From the NCBI GenBank assembly GCA_023213395.1, contig CM041465.1, positions 109,375,741 through 109,439,740 on the forward strand: 64,000 nucleotides of DNA, written 5' to 3'. Position numbers and translations under genes: made by a program. Every line of letters begins with the position of its first letter. The first letter of the stretch is position 1. Of the stretch, positions 56,288 to 64,000 are shown piece by piece. The DNA is from Cycas panzhihuaensis (Eukaryota; Cycadophyta). The notes below the pieces were generated by a model. The model saw nothing but the letters and a program-made list of their open reading frames with translations, was not told the origin of the DNA and searched no databases.

Positions 56288-56437
56288 CCAGTAAGGGAGC
56301 TAATTTCCACTCTCTTCTATTGATTTTGCTACCTTTTTGTGATCTTTTTTCACGTATTTCGATCTCTTCATTGGGCAGCCCCCAACGCGTGTGCCTTTGC
56401 TACCCTCTCTTTTTTCCTAACATTGCTGGTTGACCTT

Positions 56438-58345
56438 GCATGTGATGATTTTCTCGTCGCTTGCGTGGTCTACCTCCATTGTTAGAAGACCCCGAGTATC
56501 ACCCTCTTCCTTTGTCAGATTCTGATTTGACTATGCAGGGATACTCTTTTGATTGGGCCTACCACATCTCAACCTTAGAAACCCATGTTTTTCCTTCCTC
56601 TATTCCAGGGTCCACCCAAGAGGGTGATGAACCCCTTTATTACCCAAGTGACCAACATCACTTGCTTGACGTCCATCCCTCTACCTATGCGATAGAAGGA
56701 TCCATTCCTCTTGAGACTTACCACTTAATCGGTGACTCTTATGAGGAACATCCCGAGGGACCTACCTCGTTCGAGGTCCCAACTACCTCTTACGAGTATG
56801 TAGGAACCCCTCCCGTCGATGTAGTTGAAGCTCTCAATGAGTGTCGCCATGTGGCATGCTTCCAACCGTGTCCTGGATGGCTTGAGGGTGTTCTTTATGG
56901 ACGAGCCTCTTCTTCTTCCGCTCCTCGCCCGCACGCCTCATCCTCATCTACTCTTCCTTTGACAACAAATCCCTTTGTGCCTGTGCATGTGTCTCACTCC
57001 TTTCCTATTCCTGTAGTGGGGGCACATGTTGCGCCTTCTATTTCTCATCGAGGCCCTAGTGTTTCGGGAACTTCTGATGGTATGTCTTTCCCTTAATTGA
57101 AGGTTAGCATACCCATCCCTAGTCAAACTAATGTGCCATCCCCTAATGTGGTGCATACCTTTCCTAGTAGGCCTGTCGGTCCTACTAGCCTTTTGGGTAC
57201 CAGTCATGTGGGACCTGCTCCCACACACCCTCGAAACCAATACGTTGGTGCTTCCTTCTACGTTCCCCCAGGGTACACTTCTCAACCTTGGGGGTAGGGT
57301 AGAGGAAGCCATCTCCCAGCTTATGGGGTAGATCTGCTACACCCATATGGGGTCGCTCCACCTATGGGTGGCCCATATGGGCAAAACCTAGTTCCGCATC
57401 CATCTTGTCCATCATGCAGCGCGATTCCATTTGTTGTGCCTTTGCAAGGGAACCTGACTCCCTTCCAAGGCACCTATCTACGCCCTTCGGCGTTTCCTCA
57501 AGGAGGGATAGGTGTGCCACCCCCATCTGCTCCTTGTTTGTTACCTACTATGACATTCGTTGATCCTATGGTCCAGGCGAAGGCACGCCCCTTCATGGGC
57601 TTTAGGTCAACACCTCTATCCATTGAGGCGTTAAGAACCTATCTGCCACCTCATCCCCCTGAAGTTCCTAGATTTGACGAAACTTCGTCGCAAGACCCGG
57701 CGGAGCATGTGCATAGCTTTTCTATGGTATGCATCGATTACTGGGCTTACGACCACATTTTAATAAAATTATTCCAGTGATCCTTGCAGGGTGATGCCCT
57801 CAAGTGGTTCTACCATCTCCCTGCCCATTCCATCCATTTATTCCAGCAATTGGTGGACGAGTTCATCAACTATTTTGATGTAGCCCATCCATTCGAGAGC
57901 AGAATGAAGTCACTCCTTTCACTCAAACAAGGTCACGATGAAATGAATCATGACTTTGTGCAGCGATTTCACAACTTGCTTCACTCCACTAAGGCAACAC
58001 TGCCCGAAGAGTTGAAGCAAGACCTCTTCGTCAATGCACTTCATCCTGAAGTGCATGTGGAAGTCCTTAAAATGGGGGCGACCACATGTGACTCCACGAT
58101 CACTAAGTGTTTGGCATTGGAGGCTATTAAGATCCAAGCAGGTCTCAAGAAACCTCTTAAGCCCTCACAGCACCGTGAGGCACCGCCCCCAACCAAAGAT
58201 ACCAAACCTTCACAACCTATCGGGTCTTCCTCTCATCCGACTGAGAGGGCTTTAGACCCTCTCACATCAGCCATACACTCATTTGAGCGTACGATGAAGG
58301 AACTCAAGCTTCAAGCTCCTTCATCTCCTACATCCAACAAATAAG
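56438..58345 (+). pseudogene. gag: gag polyprotein, E7
   Basis: The start region has the third codon changed to TGA. From 56,461 the frame is continuous to 58,342 except for single stops at about 57,094, 57,295, 57,331 and 57,778. Ser/Pro-rich N-terminus, then FDETSSQDPAEHVHSFSM, GDALKWFYHLP, INYFDVAHPFESRMKSLLSL, DEMNHDFVQRFHNLLHS and LPEELKQDLFVNALHPE. It is the most complete gag core in the window, ending with KELKLQAPSSPTSNK. Confidence 0.84.
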
Positions 58346-59180
58346 TCTAATAAACAACCCAAGCTCCTCTCCCCAGGAATGGAAATGCCCAGTCCTCTCA
58401 AGCGAGAAGGTCAAACCCTTTGCTTGAGAAGAAGTGGTGCTCCATTCATGGGGAGTGCTTCCACGATGATTCGTATTGTAGGGCCTAGCATCCTAGGGAT
58501 GCCCCTCGATGCGACTCTTCCCCCAAACAGGCCTCAAGGCCTCATTTGGATCAACCAGTTCACAAGGATCCGTTCCCTAAACATGGGGAACGTGATCGTA
58601 ACACCCAAACAAGGAATAACCGGAACCAAGGAAGATCGCTTGATCCCCATCCTTCCCGCGACAAAGGGAAGGATGCCTGAAGCTCATCTTCTTCCTCTCG
58701 TTCTCCTAGCCGTCACACCCCATCACCTTTGCGACCCCAGAATAAGGGGAAGAAGGTGATCCAGTTGCTTGAAGCAACTCCTTCCTACGCCCTTACGCAG
58801 ATCTCGGTATGAGGAAGCGGGAGCTTCTTGTTGTTCTGCTCCTTCCGACCCTGTCCCAGAGAACCTTCCTCCGAAAATACCTCTCTTTCCCAAGGCTATT
58901 CCTATATACCCAGGTCATTATGATTTTCAAAGGGCACTTACCCAGCTTACGACGAAGGGTAAGCCCTTCTCCATCGTGGACGAGCTTTATACTGTCGCTG
59001 CAGGAATGTCCTTGATGGATGTTTTAAGGAGTTATCCTAAGCAGCGGGCCCTCCTCTTGGAGGCTTTAGCATCAAGTGATGCGTCTATCCACACTTTGGG
59101 CATTACCCAAAGTTGTGGACCCGTTATCTCATTTGATCCTAAGGATCTTCCTCCCACTGGTAAAAGGGAACGTTAGTGGA
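58346..59180 (+). pseudogene. gag: gag Cys/His tail and gag-protease spacer, E7
   Basis: Cys/His box WCSIHGECFHDDSYCRA near 58,430-58,480 keeps all three Cys. It is a C-x2-H-x2-C-x-H-x4-C pattern rather than the usual CCHC knuckle. A basic tail follows, then from 58,769 the spacer block FQRALTQLTTKGKPFSIVDE and GMSLMDVLRSYPKQ, ending at a TAG (Trp or Gln codon) near 59,174. Confidence 0.7.
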
Positions 59181-59600
59181 ACTTCCCATTCACCATCACT
59201 ATCGATACACCTGACTGTACCCTTCAAAGGACTGTTGTTGATAATGGTTCTTCTCTCAATGCCATGCCCTTGCGTGTCATGCAAGAGCTTGGTATCTCCA
59301 CCTTGGAACTTGTTCCATGGCGATGCCAAGGTTATGATGGTAGCGAGAAGACCCCTTTGGGATCTGTCGCGATTCCGCTCACCCTTGAGGGCAAGACTGT
59401 TCTTGCTGATATTGTAGTCCTCGATGTTGACGTTGACTACAACCTCCTTCTAGGTCATCCATGGCTTGACCAAATGGGAGCCGTGTGCTTGACTCTTTGG
59501 GGACAACTTAAATTTATCCATGACGGACGGATGAGAGTGATTCCCTGCGAACGCCCATTTACCAAACAAACTCATTCCACCAATTCGGCAAACTGAGGTC
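59181..59600 (+). pseudogene. pro: Protease, E7
   Basis: FTITIDTPDCTLQR, active site VVDNGSSLNAMPLRVMQELG with catalytic Asp intact, CQGYDGSEKTPLGSVAIPLTLEGK and DVDYNLLLGHPWLDQMGAV. The frame is open from 59,177 to 59,593. It is the best protease copy here. Confidence 0.8.
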
Positions 59601-60200
59601 CTTCTATGTATGCCTCAACTTGCTCTATTGGCATACCTAACCTATCCATAGAAGATCCCACATCTTCTTCACCTAGTCTCACACGGTTTACCCCTATTGG
59701 CATTGGGAGTTACGAGTACCTTGCTTCATTTAGTGATGACGAGTCATACGATGAGGATGAGGATTGTCTTCACCCCGTCTCTTTCCTCCGTACCAGTAGG
59801 TCGCACCTGTCTCGTTCTAGACCCCCGTCTAGTATCTCTCTCATTAGTGAGGCTAGCTACTCCTACGTGTCACATGTCATCGCTTATATTGACCCACCGA
59901 TCATCGGTTTTTCTTCTTCATTACCCTCTGTAGGTAATGGCTTCGAAGAACTGCCTTTCTCTCCTTCTGAGGAGCCTCCTTTTGACTTTCCTTCAGAGTC
60001 CCGCAAAGAAGTTCAGCAGCCTGATGACCATCACGGTCCTGTTGTTTCCACTCCCTCGAGTGCTTCCTCTACTCGAAGTAAGGTCATCCATAGGTTTTGC
60101 ACCCAACTTGCCTTCTGGTCACCACAGGCTTGGTCACCAGAAGATCCTTGCGATTGGATCCACACTTACTGATCCAATCCCGTCTCCTATTCCACCTCTT
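59601..60200 (+). pseudogene. pol: Protease-RT linker, E7, with 47 bp deletion
   Basis: FTPIGIGSYEYLASFSDDESYDEDED, FEELPFSPSEEPPFDFPSES. Near 60,092 about 47 bp present in E6 (encoding the VDYFEDDEALLEHLA block) are missing, which shifts the frame. Confidence 0.72.
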
Positions 60201-61080
60201 CCTGTTGACCTTTCTCCTCTCCACTTTAAGGAGGGCAATACCATTTGCATGGGGGCAACCCAAGATATAGTCTTGGCCCCCGGTAAGGTCATTAAGGTCA
60301 GGTTGGAGTGTTCTCCTGATGAGATAAGGGAGTACTCCCTTTTGTTCCAAGAGTTCCGAGACGTGTTTGCATGGGATTATACTGACATGAAGGGGATTCA
60401 CCCCTCCATTGTCACTCATAACCTTACCACCATTCTTGGTGCCTGCCCTGTGTGCCAGAAGCAGCATCCCCTTCACCTGAAGCTCTTGGCCACCATCAAG
60501 ATGGAGGTCGAGAAGCTTCCAGATGCTGGGCTTATTACTTCCATCGACTACCCTAAATGGGTCTCTAACATTGTCCCCATTGCTAGAAAGAATGGGGCAA
60601 TCCGTATATGTGTCAATTTCTGCGATATCAATAATGCTTGTCCTAAGGACAACTTCCTATTATCCTTTATCGATCAAATTATTGATTGCACCACCAGATT
60701 TGAAGTTATGTCCCTAATGGATGGCTTCTCCGGCTATAACTAGATTTAGATTTCTCCTGAAGACTGCCATAAGACGGCCTTCACTACACCTTGGGGTACC
60801 TTCACCTACAAGGCAATGCCCTTTGGTCTTAAGAATGCAGACGCTACTTACCAAAGAGCCATGCATTTCATTTTCCATGACCTCATTGATAATACATTGG
60901 AGGTCTTCGTAGATGATATGATGGGTCTCTCCCGTGTCAGGGCCCACCATCCATCCGACTTACGTGCCATCTTTTCACAATGCCGCAAGTATCATATCAG
61001 TTTAAATCCACTCAAGTGTGTGTTTGTTATTACCTCGGGTAAACTCCTTGGGTTCCTTGTGTCCAAACAAGGAATCCAGA
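60201..61080 (+). pseudogene. pol: Reverse transcriptase, E7, first copy
   Basis: FAWDYTDMKGIHPSIVTHNL, LITSIDYPKWVSNIVPIARK, ICVNFCDINNACPKDNF, MDGFSGYN, two stops (Gln codons) in the next motif, WGTFTYKAMPFGLKNADA, VFVDDMMG with both Asp, and PLKCVFVITSGKLLGFLVSKQG. The FVDD box is intact. Confidence 0.8.
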
Positions 61081-61780
61081 TTGACCCTTACAAGGTCAGG
61101 GCAATCCTTGACATGCCACCACCTAGAACTCAACGACAGATTAAGTCGTTTCTAGGAAGGCTCAGTTTTCTTATGCGCTTCTTAGCAGACTTTGCTGTGA
61201 GCGCTAAACCCCTCACGAACCTATTGAAGAAGGGAGCTCCTTTTGCCTGGTCTGATAAGACCGAAAAGGCCTTCGAAGGACTTAAGGAAGCCCTTGCTTC
61301 CACTCCTACATTGGTGCCTCCTCGATTCAATAGGCCCTTTGTCCTATACACCTCAGCAACTAACGAGTCCTTGGGCACTATGCTAGCTCAGGAGGATGAC
61401 TCAGGAACCGAAAGAGCTATATATTCCATCAGTCACACTGTCATGGCTACTGAGCTTAATTATTCCCCCACTAAGAAGGAGTGCCTCTCCTTGGTCCATG
61501 CAACCAAGACGTTTGGACACTACTTGCTTGGCAACACCACCAAGGTGATCGTTCAATCCGATCCCTTGCGATACTTGCTGACTCGTTCAGATTTGACAGG
61601 TAGGGCCTGTCGTTAGGTTGCCCTACTTCAAGAATTTGACCTCCATATCGTCAACTGGAAATCAAAGAAGGGAATGGTAGTGGCTGAGCAACTCGTGGAC
61701 GCCCCTATCCCTAACTCCTTTGGTGCCCTCGTTGATGACTCTCTCCATGATGAGTCTATCTTGATGATTCAAGGAGTCTG
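61081..61780 (+). pseudogene. pol: Degenerate gypsy RNase H, E7
   Basis: QIKSFLGRLSFLMRFLADF, LKKGAPFAWSDKTEKAF, FVLYTSATNESLGTMLAQEDD (no first Asp), SPTKKECLSLVHATKTF, VIVQSDPLRYLL, then a TAG (Trp codon) near 61,615. Confidence 0.74.
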
Positions 61781-62709
61781 TCCCCATCCACTCATTGACA
61801 ATGAGTGGTATAGTGACATAGTGTGGTATGTTATGCAGCAGCAATACCGCCCCGATGCCAGTAGCAAAGTTAGATCTCGTATTCAGATTTCTGCTAGGCA
61901 ATACCTCCTCATAGATGAGGTATTATACAAGAGGTCCTTTGATGGGATCCTCCCATTGCCACTCACCGATGAAGCCGACTGTGCCGAGAATGCCACCACA
62001 GTATTTGTGGAGGTCACTTTGGGGGCCAGTCTATGGCTCAGAGGATCCTTTGCATGGGTTATTTCTGGCTGTCCCTTTTTAAGGATGCTTACGCCTTTGC
62101 TCTAAAATATCGACGATGTCAGGAACACGCCAATATTTCCCATATGCCTTCTGAGGCCTTACATCCCATTGTTTCACCATGGCCTTTTGCTCAGTGGGGA
62201 CTAGACCTCATTGGGGCTATCTCCCCACCTTTTTCGTCGTAGCACAAGTTTATCTTGACTACCACGGAGTATTTCACCAAATGGGCAGAGGCCATCCCCT
62301 TGATCACTACCCCTCGTAAAATGATAGCCACGTTCATTTACCAACACATCATTTACCGTTTTAGGATTCTTGACATCCTAATCACTGACAATGGAACTCC
62401 TTTCTGTAATAATGAGATGGATGAGCTTTGTGAGAAGTTTAAAATTTCTTACAAGACTTCCTCTCCTTACTACCCTTAGGCAAATGGCTAGGTGGAGTCT
62501 TTCAATAAGACTCTCATCAACATTCTTAAGAAAACCGTTGCTCAATCCCAAAAGGATTGGCACCTTCAGCTGCCCTCCACTTTGTGGGCTTACCGCACCT
62601 CTATTTGTTCCGCCACGGTAATGACCTCGTTCTCCCTAGTCTATGGTACTGAGGTGGTACTCCCGCTGGAGGTGGAGATTCCTTCCTTGCAAGTCTCCCT
62701 TTGAGGTCT
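61781..62709 (+). pseudogene. pol: Integrase, E7, C-terminus missing
   Basis: Open stretches hold MAQRILCMGYFWLSLFKDAY, KYRRCQEHANISH, WGLDLIGAI, YFTKWAEAIPL, ILITDNGTPFCNNEMDE, then YYP-TAG-ANG-TAG-VESFNKTLIN and [18 protein letters not shown] frameshift near 61,960-62,030 damages the zinc-binding region. After TTTGAGGTCTTATCGATGAAGAGTCAT (62,701-62,727) the sequence leaves integrase. Confidence 0.76.
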
Positions 62710-62727
62710 TATCGATGAAGAGTCATG

Positions 62728-62764
62728 TATTTGGAGTTTCCCCTTGCGAGTTTCCCTTTGAGGT
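62728..62764 (+). other. Duplication junction in E7
   Basis: A second version of CTTGCRAGTYTCCCTTTGAG (62,743-62,762, first at 62,687-62,706) is followed directly by GTCCCTAATGGACGGCTTC, which belongs in the middle of RT (compare 60,711). A short direct repeat and GTC microhomology mark the join. Confidence 0.7.
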
Positions 62765-64000
62765 CCCTAATGGACGGCTTCTCTGGCTATAACCAGATTC
62801 AAATTTCTCCTGAAGACTGCCACAAGATGGCCTTCACTACACCTTAGGGTACCTTCGCCTACAAGGCGATGCCCTTTGGTCTTAAGAATGCAGGCACTAC
62901 TTACCAAAGAGCCATGCATTTCATTTTCCATGACCTCATTGATAATACATTGGAGGTCTTCATGGATGATATGATGGGTCTCTCCCGTGTCAGGGCCCAC
63001 CATCCATCCGACTTGCGTGCCATCTTTTTACAATACCGCAAGTATCATATTAGTTTAAATCTGCTTAAGTGTGTGTTTACCGTTACCTTGGGTAAACTCC
63101 TTGGGTTCCTTGTGTCTAAAAAAGGAATCCAGATTGACCCTGACAAGGTCAGGGCAATCCTTGACATGCTGCCACCTAGAACTCAATGATAGATTAAGTC
63201 GTTTCTAGGAAGGCTCAGTTTTCTTAGGTGCTTCTTAGCAGACTTCGCTGTGAGCGCTAAATCCCTCACGAACCTATTGAAGAAGGAAGCTCCTTTTACC
63301 TGGTTCGACAAGACCCAAAAGGCCTTCGAAGGACTTAAGGAAGCCCTTGCTTCCGCTCCTATGTTGGCATCTCCTTGATTCGATAGGCCCTTTGTCCTAT
63401 ACACCTTGACGACTAACCAGTCCTTGGGCGCTATGCTAGCTCAGGAGGATGACTTAGGAACCGAGAGAGCTATACATTTCATCAGTCGCATGCTCGTGGC
63501 TGCTGAGCTTAATTATTCCCCCGCTGAGAAGGAGTACCTCTCCTTGTTCCATGCGAACAAGAAGTTCAGACACTACTTGCTTGGCAACACCACCAAGCTG
63601 ATCGTTCAATCTGATCCCTTGCGATACTTGCTGACTCGTTCAGATTTGATGAGTAGGGCCGGTCATTAGGCTATCCTACTTCAAGAATTTGACCTCCATA
63701 TCGTCAACTGGAAATCAAAGAAGGGAATGGTAGTGGCTGAGCAACTCGCGGATGCCCCTATCCCTAACTCCTTTGGTGCCCCCGTTGACGACTCTCTCCC
63801 TGATGAGTCTATCTTGACGATTCAGGGAGTCTCTCCCCATCCACTCATCAACAATGAGTGGTATGGTGACATAGGGTAGTAACTTACGCAGCAGCAATAC
63901 AGCCCCGATGCTAGTAGCAAACTTAGATCCCGTATCTGGACTTCTGCTCGGCAATACCTCCTCATGGATGAGGTATTGTAGAAGAGGTCCTTCGATGGGA
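62762..64000 (+). pseudogene. pol: Second RT-RNase H copy, E7
   Basis: LMDGFSGYNQIQISPEDCHK, MPFGLKNAGTTYQRAMHFIF, VFMDDMMG, KLLGFLVSKKGIQIDPDKVR, then TGA (Arg codon), LKKEAPFTWFDKTQKAF, LYTLTTNQSLGAMLAQEDD (first Asp absent), RHYLLGNTTKLIVQSDPLRYLL and the start of the integrase connection at the window end. Its RT motif is better preserved than the first copy's (no stops in YNQIQISPED). It continues beyond the window. Confidence 0.78.

Larger units (their letters stand above)
53548..64000 (+). mobile_element. E7: second pol-bearing element in tandem with E6, rearranged
   Basis: LTR, PBS, gag, spacer, protease, linker, RT, RNase H and integrase to about 62,709. Then, instead of the integrase C-terminus, a second copy of RT-RNase H (62,762 onward) runs past the window end. 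Same orientation as E6 and sharing its LTR. Confidence 0.8.

Overview
The window is repeat-rich DNA from a seed plant, probably one with a large genome. I found no host gene, tRNA, rRNA or CRISPR array. Almost every base belongs to long, nested, decayed Ty3/gypsy LTR retrotransposons of one extended family. The closest group appears to be Tat/Ogre, judged from LTRs of about 2.7 kb, a primer site starting TGGCGACC, a DNGSS protease, and an extra archaeal-type RNase H (aRNH). The species cannot be named from the sequence. I label the elements E1 to E7.

Layout: 1-7,147 is the 3' part of E1 (minus strand). At 7,148 it is interrupted by E2 (plus, to about 14,860), which runs into E3 (plus, to 22,216) through a 5'-truncated LTR. 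E3 is interrupted at 22,217 by E4 (minus), whose 3' LTR, aRNH, antisense gene, integrase, RT, protease and partial gag extend to 39,426. E4 is split at 29,198-33,857 by E5, a 4,660 bp near-perfect palindrome made of two inverted LTR-like arms and flanked by a 5 bp target duplication. E4 is cut again at 39,427 by E6 (plus, 39,427-56,267, both LTRs 2,720 bp), which shares its 3' LTR with E7 (plus, to the window end). E7 carries an internal duplication of RT-RNase H.

Complete gene order, best seen in E6: LTR, PBS, gag, protease, RT, degenerate gypsy RNase H, integrase, an antisense spliced gene, a sense aRNH gene, PPT, LTR. The antisense gene encodes a plant-mobile-domain (PMD)-like protein with a coiled-coil tail. 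In three copies it has its own TATA box, an 8-codon first exon and two introns at matching places. It and the aRNH are transcribed divergently from a shared spacer.

E1, E2 and E3 form a shorter sub-family. They keep gag, protease and the antisense gene (E1 also keeps aRNH), but the whole RT-RNase H-integrase block is replaced by the same unrelated segment of about 370 bp, so they are probably non-autonomous. All copies are broken, mostly by in-frame stops explicable as C-to-T changes, while long reading frames survive.
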